64,000 nucleotides of DNA from contig CAIQUZ010000114.1 in the NCBI GenBank assembly GCA_903875135.1, positions 124,001 through 188,000 on the forward strand. The letters run 5' to 3'. Position numbers and translations under genes: made by a program. The stretch is from an uncultured beta proteobacterium (lineage in GTDB: Bacteria; Pseudomonadota; Gammaproteobacteria; Burkholderiales; Burkholderiaceae). Positions 9,369 through 18,135 of the stretch are shown here, one piece after another (the first letter of the stretch is position 1; each line of letters opens with the position of its first letter). A model generated the notes under the pieces. That model was not told the DNA's origin, did no database searches, and saw only the letters and a program-made list of their open reading frames with translations.

Positions 9369-10211
9369 TTAGTGATGCTTTAGAGATCGCTCCAACTCTA
9401 AAAGTTGTTCTCTAATATCTGTTGCGTCTGACGCTTCAGGACTTTTTGTTAAATAGATTTGCATATCATCAATCGCCGGACGGATATAGTCTAGTTGCGC
9501 AAGAGCTAAGCCTCGATCACGCACTTCTTCGATTTCGTTAGGAAGTAAAATAACGAGACGTTCTTGAACTCCAAGTAACCTCTCCCATCTTTCTTGATGG
9601 GTATAAACCGCTTTTAAATTTCTCAGAAAACGAGAGAGAATTTCTCGAGGACTGGAGCTTCTTAAAAACAAGCTCAATGGCAATGCGAGTTCCCCACGGT
9701 ACCCCTGAGAATCAAGATAAGGATCCAACATGGCCTGCAATTCATTTTTAGACAGTGATGAGCCTGTTGTTGGATCCATCACAACTTCACCTTGCGGTAA
9801 AGAGATGCGGACTAAAAAATGATTAGGAAAGGAGATGCCTCGAATTTGGAGGCCTATTTGCTGACCAAACTCCATTAGCAGAATGGATAGAGAGATAGGA
9901 ATACCTCGGCGTTTTTGAAGTAGGCTATGTAAATACGAGTTTTCTGGGTCATAGTAATCGTTGGTATTGAGCTCAAAGTGCATTTCTTGGAAAAAGAAAT
10001 ACTTGAGAAATTGGAGTTTTTGCAAATCAGTCGTTTCAGCGGTAAATTTTGACTTGAGCTTGATGACCATGTGATCGATTTCATCAAGGGTTGATTGGAC
10101 ATCTAACGCTGGAAAAGCATGTTGCCCTATAGCAATAACGGCTTCGGTTAAAGGGAAATGGGCATCATCTGCAACAAGAGAGTGAAAGTAATCTAAATGT
10201 TTTGTAGGCAT
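9369..10211 (-). CDS. SirB1 family transglutaminase-like/TPR protein
   Basis: The 280-residue protein matches the SirB1 type: an N-terminal transglutaminase-like fold (NSYLHSLLQKRRGIPISLSILLMEFG; FPNHFLVRI; VMDPTTG) followed by a short TPR-like helical C-terminus (ERLVILLPNEIEEVRDRGLALAQL and on). The biochemical role of the family is unknown; the transglutaminase-like domain often lacks a full catalytic triad, and here the usual Cys is not obvious. It is 3 bases downstream of murJ on the same strand, so probably cotranscribed. Confidence 0.8.
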   Translation of the reverse strand: MPTKHLDYFHSLVADDAHFPLTEAVIAIGQHAFPALDVQSTLDEIDHMVIKLKSKFTAETTDLQKLQFLKYFFFQEMHFELNTNDYYDPENSYLHSLLQKRRGIPISLSILLMEFGQQIGLQIRGISFPNHFLVRISLPQGEVVMDPTTGSSLSKNELQAMLDPYLDSQGYRGELALPLSLFLRSSSPREILSRFLRNLKAVYTHQERWERLLGVQERLVILLPNEIEEVRDRGLALAQLDYIRPAIDDMQIYLTKSPEASDATDIREQLLELERSLKHH

Positions 10212-10214
10212 GAC

Positions 10215-11774
10215 TTATTGAGAGTGTCTTAAAAGTTCTTTGTAGTTAAATCCACAAATTTTGAGTACGAGTAAATACATTACCATAGCTAAAGTACCCC
10301 AGCCTAGCATTAGAAAAATTCTCGTTAGGGGTTTTTCGCCTAAGGCAATCCAATCGTAATGATTTGCACCAATATAAAGTATTCCGGCGAACACGCACAG
10401 TCCTGTAAAGAGTCTTAAAAAGAATGGCACCCAAGCCTGGCCAACGGAGATTAATGAGCCTTTTCTGACCAGACCTACCCAAAGTAGAGCAGCATTTAAA
10501 CATGCGCCCAGTCCAATCGATAAAGCTAGGCCGGCATGTTGAAAGTAGGGGACAAAAATCAGGTTCATGCCTTGGGTAAAGACCAGCACAAACAGACCAA
10601 TCTTTACTGGTGTACGAATATCTTGAGCGGCATAAAAACCTGGTGCGAGGATTTTGATCAAGATTAAGCCGATGAGACCAACGCCATAAGCTTGAAGTGC
10701 AGTTCTGGTCATTTCAACATCTAAGGGTGTGAATTTTCCGTAGTGATACAGACTGGCCGCTAAAGGTGTTCCAAACAGAAACAAGGCTAAAGCTGCGGGG
10801 GCAGATAGAATAAATGTAAGACGAATTCCCCAATGTATAAGCTCGCTTGAATGTTGGATGTTGCCAGTGGCATTAGCTTTACTTAGACTTGGCAATAGGA
10901 CCGTTCCAACAGCAACGCCTAACAATGCCGTTGGAAACTCCATGAGGCGATCGGCATAGGACAGCCATGAAACACTGCCGGCTCTCAGGTGTGAAGCAAT
11001 ATTGGTATTAATAATGAGTGAGAGTTGGCTGACGGAGACCGCAAAAACAGCAGGCCCCATCAAACGAAGGATTCTCCGAGCTTCGGGATTCTTAGCAGCT
11101 TCTTTGAGGGCTTGCCAACCCAGACCGATACGAGGCATCATGCCGATTCTGGATAAAGCTGGGATTTGTATGGCTAATTGCAATATCCCACCAATCATCA
11201 CCCCAAGTCCGAGTCCGTAAATAGGGGTTTCGAAATAAGGAGCAATGATTAAAGAGCCTGTAATCATTCCAAGATTGAGTAAAACTGGGGTAAATGCAGG
11301 AATAAGGAATTTTTTATTTGTATTTAAAATACCGGCAGCGAGGGAAACCAAAGAAATAAAGCCAATGTATGGGAACATTAGGCGAGTCAAAACGACGCTC
11401 ATTTCATAACTATTTGAACTTTTAAAGCCAGATGCAATCCCTAAAATAAGGTATGGGGCAAATACAACACCAAGAATGACGGTGATTAAGAGGCTCCAAA
11501 AAAGCAGGGTAGCGACGACATTAACGAGTTGTTTTGTCGCATCCGGGCCATTTTTGGCGTTAACTTCACCTAAAATGGGGACAAATGCTTGTGAAAATGC
11601 GCCTTCTGCAAAAAGGCGTCGCAACAGGTTCGGTATCCGAAATGCCACATTAAAGGCATCCGTCATTTCTGAGGCGCCAAAGGCTCGAGCAATCAAGGTC
11701 TCCCGAACGAGTCCAAGGACTCGGGAGAGCATGGTCATGCTACTTACTTTTAATGCGGAAGATAAAAGGTTCAC
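10215..11774 (-). CDS. murJ: lipid II flippase MurJ
   Basis: MOP-superfamily flippase that moves lipid II across the inner membrane for peptidoglycan synthesis. About 519 residues with roughly 14 hydrophobic segments and the signature MTMLSRVLGLVRETLIARAF followed by RIPNLLRRLFAEGAFSQAFV. The open frame reaches a TTG at 11810, but the GTG at 11774 aligns with the usual MNLL-type N-terminus (NLLSSALKVSSM), so I prefer it; neither has a strong Shine-Dalgarno. Divergent from rpsT and followed after 3 bases by the SirB1-type gene. Confidence 0.95.
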   Translation of the reverse strand: MNLLSSALKVSSMTMLSRVLGLVRETLIARAFGASEMTDAFNVAFRIPNLLRRLFAEGAFSQAFVPILGEVNAKNGPDATKQLVNVVATLLFWSLLITVILGVVFAPYLILGIASGFKSSNSYEMSVVLTRLMFPYIGFISLVSLAAGILNTNKKFLIPAFTPVLLNLGMITGSLIIAPYFETPIYGLGLGVMIGGILQLAIQIPALSRIGMMPRIGLGWQALKEAAKNPEARRILRLMGPAVFAVSVSQLSLIINTNIASHLRAGSVSWLSYADRLMEFPTALLGVAVGTVLLPSLSKANATGNIQHSSELIHWGIRLTFILSAPAALALFLFGTPLAASLYHYGKFTPLDVEMTRTALQAYGVGLIGLILIKILAPGFYAAQDIRTPVKIGLFVLVFTQGMNLIFVPYFQHAGLALSIGLGACLNAALLWVGLVRKGSLISVGQAWVPFFLRLFTGLCVFAGILYIGANHYDWIALGEKPLTRIFLMLGWGTLAMVMYLLVLKICGFNYKELLRHSQ

Positions 11775-11803
11775 TCTAGAAGTTTGCCCTATATTGGGGG
11801 GAG

Positions 11804-11832
11804 TAGTCAAAATAACTTTGTTCAGTTATAAT
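11804..11832 (+). promoter_or_regulatory. Candidate rpsT promoter
   Basis: A perfect -10 hexamer TATAAT at 11827-11832 preceded at 17 bases by TAGTCA (11804-11809), a 4/6 match to the -35 consensus. Transcription from here would give rpsT a leader of about 125 bases. The element overlaps the 5' end of the longer possible murJ frame but not the preferred murJ start. Confidence 0.4.
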
Positions 11833-11964
11833 AATGGATTACGTTTTTCAAACTTCATAATCTAGTCACATGTTAGCTTGTTAGGGAGTTTGAATGCTTA
11901 ACCAAAATTTGTAATGAATGGCACTTCTGTGTATTCATACCTTGAAAGAAATTGAGTAAAAAAT

Positions 11965-12231
11965 ATGGCAAATACAGCACAAGCCCGTAAGCGCGCACGT
12001 CAAGCAGTGAAGCAAAATGCTCACAATTCTAGCTTGCGTTCACGTTTAAGAACAGCAATTAAATCAGTTCGCAAAGCAGTTAGCGTCGGCGATAAAGAAG
12101 CTGCAGCAAAAGTATTTTTAGCCGCGCAAACAACGATTGATCAAATTGCTGACAAAAAGATTATTCACAAAAACACAGCTTCACGTCAAAAGTCACGTTT
12201 GTCAGCGGCGATTAAAGGCATGACTAACTAA
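11965..12231 (+). CDS. rpsT: 30S ribosomal protein S20
   Basis: Small-subunit primary 16S rRNA-binding protein. The 88-residue sequence is Lys/Arg/Ala-rich with the typical start [14 protein letters not shown] and the [13 protein letters not shown] and [16 protein letters not shown] stretches. It is monocistronic: divergent from murJ and closed by a strong hairpin just downstream. Confidence 0.98.
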   Translation: MANTAQARKRARQAVKQNAHNSSLRSRLRTAIKSVRKAVSVGDKEAAAKVFLAAQTTIDQIADKKIIHKNTASRQKSRLSAAIKGMTN

Positions 12232-12251
12232 AAATAGTTTCTTTTTAGTAT

Positions 12252-12283
12252 AAAGTCCGCCGATGGCGGACTTTTAGTTTGTG
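12252..12283 (+). terminator. Intrinsic terminator after rpsT
   Basis: A perfect 10-bp stem (AAAGTCCGCC at 12252-12261, GGCGGACTTT at 12265-12274) with a 3-base loop, followed by a T-rich stretch. It lies between convergent rpsT and the DUF3579 gene, whose stop is at 12292. The symmetry of the stem lets it act on both strands, but the T tract favours rpsT. Confidence 0.85.
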
Positions 12284-12291
12284 GTGGGGTT

Positions 12292-12591
12292 TTAGCTTGG
12301 TGGTAATTCACAGATTTCAGTTAGCATTAAATCGTTATCTTTTGCAAAGCCTAAAACAAAGTCTAATGCGCGAGGATCAATTTCTTTTAAACGTTCATCA
12401 ACAATAACGCATTTAGCACCATTTATTGTTTCGGGGCGCACATAGGGAGAGTGGGTAAAGCGAGGATCGCCATAGTCATCTTTAGGCCTAAATGGTGCCA
12501 TAACACCACAAAGCCGCTCGATCCAGTCGCTAGGACGAAACACTTTGCCATTTGAAGTAAGGCCTTGAATGAGGAACTGTTTATGAATCAA
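12292..12591 (-). CDS. DUF3579 family protein
   Basis: A 99-residue protein of unknown function that I recognise as the DUF3579 type found in betaproteobacteria next to argF. Visible features are FRPSDWIERLCGVMAPF, PYVRPETINGAKCVIVDERLKEIDP and ALDFVLGFAKDNDL; no signal peptide or membrane segment. The frame opens with TTG at 12591 and no ATG is available in the first 30 codons, so a TTG start is likely. Divergent from argF. Confidence 0.8.
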   Translation of the reverse strand: MIHKQFLIQGLTSNGKVFRPSDWIERLCGVMAPFRPKDDYGDPRFTHSPYVRPETINGAKCVIVDERLKEIDPRALDFVLGFAKDNDLMLTEICELPPS

Positions 12592-12630
12592 TTTAGAAAA
12601 TCTAGAATTAGCGAGTGAATGTTTAGTAAC

Positions 12631-12653
12631 TTTAGTTCACGTAGGTGACTAAA
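12631..12653. other. Bulged inverted repeat upstream of argF
   Basis: TTTAGTTCAC (12631-12640) pairs with GTGACTAAA (12645-12653) around a 4-base loop, with one bulged T. It lies in the divergent DUF3579-argF gap, about 20 bases upstream of the candidate argF -35 element. It could be an operator or a hairpin at the start of the DUF3579 transcript; it does not resemble an arginine-repressor box closely. Confidence 0.4.
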
Positions 12654-12670
12654 AAAAGTTTAACAGTATG

Positions 12671-12698
12671 TTGATTGAATACAATACTTATTTATATA
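12671..12698 (+). promoter_or_regulatory. Candidate argF promoter
   Basis: TTGATT (12671-12676) and TATATA (12693-12698) separated by 16 bases. Initiation about 7 bases further on would place the RNA start close to 12705, only some 8 bases before the argF ATG at 12713, which has no Shine-Dalgarno. Confidence 0.4.
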
Positions 12699-12712
12699 AA
12701 CAATAAAAATTT

Positions 12713-13645
12713 ATGACGCAATTAAAAGTACCACTTCGGCATTATCTTCAGTTTTCTGATTTTAGTTCTGAGGAATACGCTTATATTTTAAATCGTTCTA
12801 AAGTTTTGAAAGATAAGTTCAAGGATTACGACACATGGCATCCTTTGCATGATCGAACTTTAGCGATGATCTTTGAAAAGCACTCCACAAGAACAAGGTT
12901 ATCGTTTGAGGCCGGGATGTTCCAATTGGGTGGGCATGCGGTTTACTTAAATACGCGCGATACACAGCTCGGTCGTGGTGAGCCCGTAGAGGATGCTGCG
13001 CAGGTCATTTCCCGCATGACAGACATCATTATGATTCGAACTTTTGGGCAAGATATATTGGAGCGCTTTGCTGCCAACTCGAGGGTTCCCGTGATCAATG
13101 GGTTAACCAATGAATTTCACCCGTGCCAAGTTTTAGCGGATATTTTTACGTTCCATGAATTACGTGGGGATATTGCTGGCAAAATTGTGACGTGGGTTGG
13201 GGATGCCAACAATATGGCTTACACCTGGTTACAAGCTGCATGCATTTTAAATTTTCAATTCCACTTTTCAGGTCCTGCAGGCTATCCTTTAGACATGACA
13301 CGTATTAGCGCATCAGAACAACAGCATTTAAAAGTGTTTGATAGCCCATTAGAAGCCTGCCAGGGCGCGCATTTGGTGACGACGGATGTATGGACTAGCA
13401 TGGGCTACGAAGAAGAGAACCAGGCCCGTTTAAAGGCTTTTTCTGCTTGGATCGTTGATGGGCAGAAGATGTCCGTTGCACAGGCGGATGCATTATTTAT
13501 GCATTGTTTGCCAGCGCATCGTGGTGAGGAAGTTTCTAGTGAAGTGATTGACGGTCCACAAAGTGTCGTTTGGGAAGAGGCTGAAAATCGATTGCATGTC
13601 CAAAAGGCTCTCATGGAATTTTTATTGTGCGGTAAATTTAATTAA
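12713..13645 (+). CDS. argF: ornithine carbamoyltransferase
   Basis: Makes citrulline from ornithine and carbamoyl phosphate in arginine synthesis. The 310-residue protein has the carbamoyl-phosphate motif [17 protein letters not shown], and the ornithine-side [12 protein letters not shown]. Start ATG at 12713 gives the standard N-terminus ([10 protein letters not shown]), although the bases before it (AATAAAAATTT) hold no Shine-Dalgarno. argG follows after 11 bases, forming an argFG unit; argD lies elsewhere in the window. Confidence 0.97.
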   Translation: MTQLKVPLRHYLQFSDFSSEEYAYILNRSKVLKDKFKDYDTWHPLHDRTLAMIFEKHSTRTRLSFEAGMFQLGGHAVYLNTRDTQLGRGEPVEDAAQVISRMTDIIMIRTFGQDILERFAANSRVPVINGLTNEFHPCQVLADIFTFHELRGDIAGKIVTWVGDANNMAYTWLQAACILNFQFHFSGPAGYPLDMTRISASEQQHLKVFDSPLEACQGAHLVTTDVWTSMGYEEENQARLKAFSAWIVDGQKMSVAQADALFMHCLPAHRGEEVSSEVIDGPQSVVWEEAENRLHVQKALMEFLLCGKFN

Positions 13646-13656
13646 CTGGTAAAGAT

Positions 13657-14889
13657 ATGACAGATATTCATAAAGTTGTTTTAGCTTACTCGGGTGGTCT
13701 TGATACCAGCGTCATTTTGAAGTGGTTACAAGACACCTATCATTGTGAAATTGTTACTTTTACGGCAGATCTTGGTCAGGGCGAAGAGCTTGAACCTGCT
13801 CGGGCAAAGGCGATTCAGTTTGGGATCAAGCCTGAAAACATTTATATCGATGATTTACGTGAAGAGTTTGTCAGAGATTTTGTGTTTCCCATGTTTAGGG
13901 CGAATACGATCTATGAAGGCGAATATTTATTAGGTACTTCGATTGCTCGCCCACTCATTGCCAAGCGCCAAATAGAAATTGCACGTTTAACTGGCGCGGA
14001 TTCAGTTTCTCATGGGGCCACAGGAAAAGGTAATGACCAAGTGCGTTTTGAGCTCGGTTATTACGCTTTGGAGCCAGGTATTAAAGTGATTGCCCCATGG
14101 CGCGAATGGGATTTACTCTCTCGTGAAAAATTGTTGGCTTATGCTGAAAAAAATGGCATTCCTGTTGAAATGAAGCATAAACAGGGTGGAGCTCCTTATT
14201 CCATGGATGCTAATTTGTTGCATATCAGTTTTGAGGGTAGGCATTTAGAAGATCCAAATGCAGAAGCAGAAGAATCCATGTGGCGTTGGACCGTTGCACC
14301 CGAAAAAGCCCCCAATGAACCTCAAGTCATCGAGCTAGAGTTTGCTAAAGGGGATTTAATTGCGATTGATGGCAAACAGTTAAAGCCACATGAATTATTG
14401 GCTAAATTGAATGAGCTCGGTGGTCAGCATGGCATTGGCCGACTTGACTTGGTTGAAAATCGGTTTGTTGGCATGAAAAGTCGTGGATGTTATGAAACCC
14501 CAGGCGGAACCATTCTACTTAAAGCGCATCGCGGCATTGAAAGTATTACTTTGGATCGCGAAGTTGCCCATTTGAAAGATGATTTAATGCCTCGTTATGC
14601 TAGTTTGATTTATAACGGCTATTGGTGGTCACCAGAGCGCATCGCACTGCAAACTTTAATTGATCATACGCAGTTGATGGTCAATGGGTTCGTCAGAGTT
14701 AAGTTGTACAAAGGGTCTGTATCTGTACTTTCAAGAAACTCTGTCAATACCTTGTTTGATCAAAATATTGCAACATTTGACGATGATGGGGGCGCTTATA
14801 ACCAAGCAGATGCTGGCGGTTTTATCAAACTCAATGCGCTGCGTATGAGGATTGCTGAAATCGCTAAACGTAAAAGAAATATTCAGTAA
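13657..14889 (+). CDS. argG: argininosuccinate synthase
   Basis: ATP-dependent joining of citrulline and aspartate. The 410-residue protein starts with the PP-loop [15 protein letters not shown] (about 9-23) and carries [13 protein letters not shown] and the [14 protein letters not shown] region. It is the shorter, about 400-residue ArgG class. Preceded by argF (11 bases) and followed by ppnP (13 bases), so all three may share a transcript. Confidence 0.97.
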   Translation: MTDIHKVVLAYSGGLDTSVILKWLQDTYHCEIVTFTADLGQGEELEPARAKAIQFGIKPENIYIDDLREEFVRDFVFPMFRANTIYEGEYLLGTSIARPLIAKRQIEIARLTGADSVSHGATGKGNDQVRFELGYYALEPGIKVIAPWREWDLLSREKLLAYAEKNGIPVEMKHKQGGAPYSMDANLLHISFEGRHLEDPNAEAEESMWRWTVAPEKAPNEPQVIELEFAKGDLIAIDGKQLKPHELLAKLNELGGQHGIGRLDLVENRFVGMKSRGCYETPGGTILLKAHRGIESITLDREVAHLKDDLMPRYASLIYNGYWWSPERIALQTLIDHTQLMVNGFVRVKLYKGSVSVLSRNSVNTLFDQNIATFDDDGGAYNQADAGGFIKLNALRMRIAEIAKRKRNIQ

Positions 14890-14902
14890 AGAAAGAGTAC
14901 TT

Positions 14903-15208
14903 ATGCAATTTGATCAAGTTTCTGTAGGAAAAAAAGCCAATGTTTATTTTGACGGGAAGTGTGTTTCCCATCCAGTGACCTTGGCGGATGGCACAAAAAA
15001 ATCAGTCGGCGTCATCCTGCCCAGTACTTTAAGGTTTGATTTAACGACGAAAGAAATCATGGAAGTGATTGATGGTAAAGCCTTTGTTGCAATCAATGGC
15101 GGTCCTGAGCTGACTTTTGTTAACGGTCAACAATGGGAAGTCGGGGCGGGTGGCTATTTTCAGATTCGGGTCGAAGAGCCCTTGCATTACGTCTGTCACT
15201 TCGGCTAA
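14903..15208 (+). CDS. ppnP: pyrimidine/purine nucleoside phosphorylase (DUF1255)
   Basis: Small cupin-fold phosphorylase that cleaves several nucleosides to base plus ribose-1-phosphate. The 101-residue protein fits the family throughout: NVYFDGKCVSHPV, GVILPSTLRFDLTT, ITEVIDG-like EVIDGKAFV and the C-terminal FQIRVEEPLHYVCHFG. The open frame extends back into argG, but the ATG at 14903, preceded by AAAGAAAGAG, gives the canonical N-terminus MQFDQVSVGKKANVYFDG. Confidence 0.92.
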   Translation: MQFDQVSVGKKANVYFDGKCVSHPVTLADGTKKSVGVILPSTLRFDLTTKEIMEVIDGKAFVAINGGPELTFVNGQQWEVGAGGYFQIRVEEPLHYVCHFG

Positions 15209-15220
15209 TTCATTGGGTGC

Positions 15221-15661
15221 CTAAGGCTTTGGTAAACCTTCAACGAGTCTACCTGCACTAATTTGCTTCTTATCAAACCATTGCGTGTTCATCTCTAGGG
15301 CGTATCGAACTGTTTTGGTAGGGCAGTGATTGTCTTCAGTTTGCGGCTTCATTTCATCGATATTGACAATTTTTCCATCGTCGTCAATAAAAGCGACGGA
15401 TAGAGGGATTAGAGTATTTCTCATCCAAAAGCAATGCCCCGCTTTTTGATCAAATACAAACAGCATGCCAGTGTTCTCGGGCAATGTTTTTCGATACATT
15501 AATCCAAGCTCTCGGCTTGCTGGCGTCGATGCTACTTCGGCTTTAATAATTTCTTTACCGATTTTTAATTCAATAGTAGGAAGTGATGCGCCATGACTAG
15601 CGATAGAAAAAACACATCCAAAGATACCGATGAGCTTATATAAATTGCTTGTACTGTTCAT
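15221..15661 (-). CDS. DUF192 family exported protein
   Basis: A 146-residue protein with an N-terminal signal peptide (hydrophobic LIGIFGCVFSIASHGA, about residues 10-25) and the DUF192 domain: EVASTPASRELGLMYRK, MLFVFD, HCFWMRNTLIPLSVAFID and ALEM. The family is periplasmic or exported and has no established biochemical function. The frame opens with GTG at 15670; the ATG at 15661 gives a cleaner signal sequence. Convergent with ppnP across 12 bases with no terminator visible. Confidence 0.87.
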   Translation of the reverse strand: MNSTSNLYKLIGIFGCVFSIASHGASLPTIELKIGKEIIKAEVASTPASRELGLMYRKTLPENTGMLFVFDQKAGHCFWMRNTLIPLSVAFIDDDGKIVNIDEMKPQTEDNHCPTKTVRYALEMNTQWFDKKQISAGRLVEGLPKP

Positions 15662-15838
15662 AAAATTCACAATCTAGTGATGAAAAAGAGTATAAAAGAT
15701 GTCAATCTTGTACCTTAAAAGGGTTTGGAGTCCTCAGATTTAAGAATTAACTATTTAAATTTGTAATAATAAGATATTAAATTGATTTAATGGTGTCATA
15801 AGTTTAGAGGCAAATCATATTTTGACAAGATCATGTCC

Positions 15839-15867
15839 TTGCACAGCGAATACACAAGCAGTTTAAT
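15839..15867 (+). promoter_or_regulatory. Weak candidate icd promoter
   Basis: TTGCAC (15839-15844) and TTTAAT (15862-15867) are 17 bases apart, in the AT-rich 244-base gap between the DUF192 gene and icd. A perfect TTGACA also occurs at 15822-15827, but without a good -10 at the right distance. A Shine-Dalgarno (GAGGAGAG) sits just before icd. Nothing else is recognisable in this gap. Confidence 0.3.
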
Positions 15868-15905
15868 AATTAAAATTTTTATATCTTTGAGGAGAGTTTT
15901 TCGAT

Positions 15906-17156
15906 ATGTACAAGCACATTAAGATTCCAGCTGGGGAACAAATTACCGTTAATGCCGATTTTTCAATTAATGTCCCAGATCAACCTATCATTCCTTTTAT
16001 TGAGGGGGATGGAACCGGTTTAGATATTACTCCAGTGATGATTAAGGTAGTTGATGCTGCTGTTGCAAAAGCTTACGGTGGTAAAAAGAAAATTTCTTGG
16101 ATGGAAGTTTTTGCTGGCGAAAAAGCAACAAAGATATATGGGCCAGATGTTTGGTTGCCAGAGGAAACGCTTGAAGCGGTTAAAAAATATGTTGTTTCAA
16201 TTAAAGGCCCTTTAACAACTCCAGTCGGTGGCGGTATACGTTCTTTGAACGTGGCTTTGCGCCAAGAGCTTGATTTATATGTCTGCTTACGCCCTGTTCG
16301 CTATTTCAAAGGGACACCTTCACCGTTAAAAGAGCCTGAAAAAACAGACATGGTAATTTTCCGGGAAAACTCAGAAGACATTTATGCAGGTATTGAGTGG
16401 ATGGCAGAGTCAGACGGTGCTAAAAAGATCATTGATTTTATGATTAAAGAAATGGGTGTGAAGAAGATTCGGTTCCCGAATACATCTTCCATTGGTATTA
16501 AGCCCGTTTCAAAAGAGGGTACTTTCCGCTTGGTGCGTAAGGCGATTCAGTATGCGATTGATAATGACAAGCCATCAATGACCTTAGTTCATAAAGGGAA
16601 CATCATGAAATTCACTGAAGGTGGATTCCGTGATTGGGGTTACGAGATTGCCCAAAAAGAATTTGGTGCTGAATTAATTGATGGTGGCCCATGGTGCAAG
16701 ATGAAGAATCCTAAGACAGGAAAAGAGATCATCATTAAAGATGTGATTGCTGATGCTTTCTTGCAGCAGATTCTGTTACGTCCTAATGAATATAGTGTGA
16801 TTGCTACCTTGAACTTGAATGGCGACTATGTTTCTGACGCTTTAGCAGCTCAAGTTGGTGGTATTGGTATTGCACCAGGCGCCAACTTATCTGACACCAT
16901 TGCTATGTTTGAGGCAACCCATGGCACTGCACCTAAATATGCTGGTAAAGATTATGTTAATCCGGGGTCAGAGATTTTGTCTGCCGAGATGATGTTACGT
17001 CATATGGGTTGGTTTGAGGCGGCTGACGCAATCATTAGCTCTATGGAAAAATCCATTTTGTCGAAGAAAGTGACTTATGACTTTGCCCGTTTGATGGAAG
17101 GGGCAACCCAAGTTTCTTGTTCAGGCTTTGGACAGGTCATGATTGACCATATGTAA
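15906..17156 (+). CDS. icd: isocitrate dehydrogenase (NADP+)
   Basis: Oxidative decarboxylation of isocitrate to 2-oxoglutarate in the TCA cycle. The 416-residue protein has the E. coli-type layout: [33 protein letters not shown] region with the regulatory Ser, [26 protein letters not shown] and the coenzyme-site stretch [14 protein letters not shown]. The Lys and Tyr of the [12 protein letters not shown] areas match NADP-specific enzymes. Followed by a clear terminator; cspA and clpS-clpA come next, a familiar order in Burkholderiaceae. Confidence 0.97.
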   Translation: MYKHIKIPAGEQITVNADFSINVPDQPIIPFIEGDGTGLDITPVMIKVVDAAVAKAYGGKKKISWMEVFAGEKATKIYGPDVWLPEETLEAVKKYVVSIKGPLTTPVGGGIRSLNVALRQELDLYVCLRPVRYFKGTPSPLKEPEKTDMVIFRENSEDIYAGIEWMAESDGAKKIIDFMIKEMGVKKIRFPNTSSIGIKPVSKEGTFRLVRKAIQYAIDNDKPSMTLVHKGNIMKFTEGGFRDWGYEIAQKEFGAELIDGGPWCKMKNPKTGKEIIIKDVIADAFLQQILLRPNEYSVIATLNLNGDYVSDALAAQVGGIGIAPGANLSDTIAMFEATHGTAPKYAGKDYVNPGSEILSAEMMLRHMGWFEAADAIISSMEKSILSKKVTYDFARLMEGATQVSCSGFGQVMIDHM

Positions 17157-17177
17157 AAAACATCATGCTAGATGAAG

Positions 17178-17206
17178 AAGGTCCCTTGATGGGACCTTTT
17201 CCTTTT
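17178..17206 (+). terminator. Intrinsic terminator after icd
   Basis: Stem AAGGTCCC (17178-17185) and GGGACCTT (17191-17198) with loop TTGAT, followed by TTCCTTTT. It begins 21 bases after the icd stop codon. Confidence 0.85.
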
Positions 17207-17236
17207 GTGGAAGAGAGAAAATGCTGTATCAACAAC

Positions 17237-17264
17237 AAAAAAACCCCTCGCAAGGGGTTTTTGT
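17237..17264 (-). terminator. Intrinsic terminator after the cold-shock gene
   Basis: AAACCCCT (17241-17248) and AGGGGTTT (17253-17260) with loop CGCA, extended by A/T pairs on both sides. On the minus strand it ends in a T run, as expected for the csp transcript (stop codon at 17292). Convergent with the icd terminator, so both genes are insulated. Confidence 0.85.
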
Positions 17265-17291
17265 CCAACATCCTATAAAGGATTAACTCAA

Positions 17292-17495
17292 TTAAGCGCC
17301 TTGAATATTGGTCGCTTGTTTGCCTTTTGGGCCTTGAGTAATATCAAAGGTAACTTTTTGGCCTTCTTTGAGGGTTTTGAAGCCACTCATTGTTATTGCG
17401 CTAAAGTGAGCAAATAACTCTTCTTCGCCATCATCAGGTTTAATAAACCCGAAACCTTTTGCATCATTAAACCATTTTACGACACCGGTTGCCAT
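17292..17495 (-). CDS. cold-shock protein, CspA family
   Basis: Single-strand nucleic-acid-binding protein of 67 residues with RNP1 KGFGFIKPD and RNP2-like ELFAHFSAI; acts as an RNA chaperone. The ATG at 17495 gives the canonical start [15 protein letters not shown]; the open frame runs further upstream without similarity. Burkholderiales often call this gene cspD because of its position next to clpSA, but family membership alone does not show a stationary-phase or a cold-shock role. A candidate promoter lies about 100 bases upstream. Confidence 0.95.
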   Translation of the reverse strand: MATGVVKWFNDAKGFGFIKPDDGEEELFAHFSAITMSGFKTLKEGQKVTFDITQGPKGKQATNIQGA

Positions 17496-17601
17496 TCGAA
17501 CTCCATTACATATATAAAATAAATCAATCTTGAAGCGTGAAAAACTGTAAAGCCAACACATCTACAAGCCTCGTGCAATCAACTCTTTGCACATAGTAAG
17601 G

Positions 17602-17630
17602 ATTGTTTTCCTTTATTGAGCTTATGTCAA
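17602..17630 (-). promoter_or_regulatory. Candidate promoter of the cold-shock gene
   Basis: On the minus strand, TTGACA (17630-17625, 6/6) and AACAAT (17607-17602, 4/6) are separated by 17 bases. Initiation near 17595 gives a leader of about 100 bases before the ATG at 17495, in line with the long untranslated leaders of csp genes. The remainder of the 280-base csp-clpS gap (17496-17775) is AT-rich and holds nothing else I recognise. Confidence 0.55.
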
Positions 17631-17775
17631 GGATAAATCACTCAAAAACCACTAGTATTTGCCCTTATTTGATGCAGATTTTATTAAATTGTGACCAATA
17701 TGGCAAATTTCAATAAAAATTAATCTCCCGAAGATCAAAAAAACTAGTAAATTGATAATTGGTTAGAATTGAAGT

Positions 17776-18135
17776 ATGAACTTGAAATTGAGCTTAATAC
17801 CGACTTTTGCTGTTGATACTTCCAAACCTTTGGGTGATGATGAGAGGGCTACAGTTTTAGACCGTGAGGTTCAAAAAGTAGAGCCACCGCCATTATTTAA
17901 AGTGGTTTTACTCAATGATGATTTCACGCCAATGGAATTTGTTGTGATGATCATTCAAGAATTTTTTCACAAAGATCAGGAGACGGCTACAAGAATTATG
18001 TTACAAGTACATATAGAAGGAAAAGGTGTTTGCGGAGTTTATACCCATGATGTCGCAGCCACTAAAGTAGCGCAAGTTTCAGACATGTCCCGGAAATCCG
18101 GCCACCCTTTGCAATGCATGATGGAGGAAGTATGA
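17776..18135 (+). CDS. clpS: ATP-dependent Clp protease adaptor
   Basis: Adaptor that delivers N-degron substrates to ClpAP. The 119-residue protein has a flexible N-terminal tail and the core motifs [41 protein letters not shown], which build the N-end residue pocket and ClpA contact surface. Its stop overlaps the clpA start by 4 bases (ATGA), so the two are coupled. Confidence 0.96.
   Translation: MNLKLSLIPTFAVDTSKPLGDDERATVLDREVQKVEPPPLFKVVLLNDDFTPMEFVVMIIQEFFHKDQETATRIMLQVHIEGKGVCGVYTHDVAATKVAQVSDMSRKSGHPLQCMMEEV

Noticed and set aside
11850-15677. Near-identical ACTAGATT(A/G)TGAA upstream of the minus-strand genes murJ (about 11852) and DUF192 (about 15665)
   Set aside because: Only two copies seen, at different distances from the starts. 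Too weak to call a shared regulatory site without a genome-wide count.
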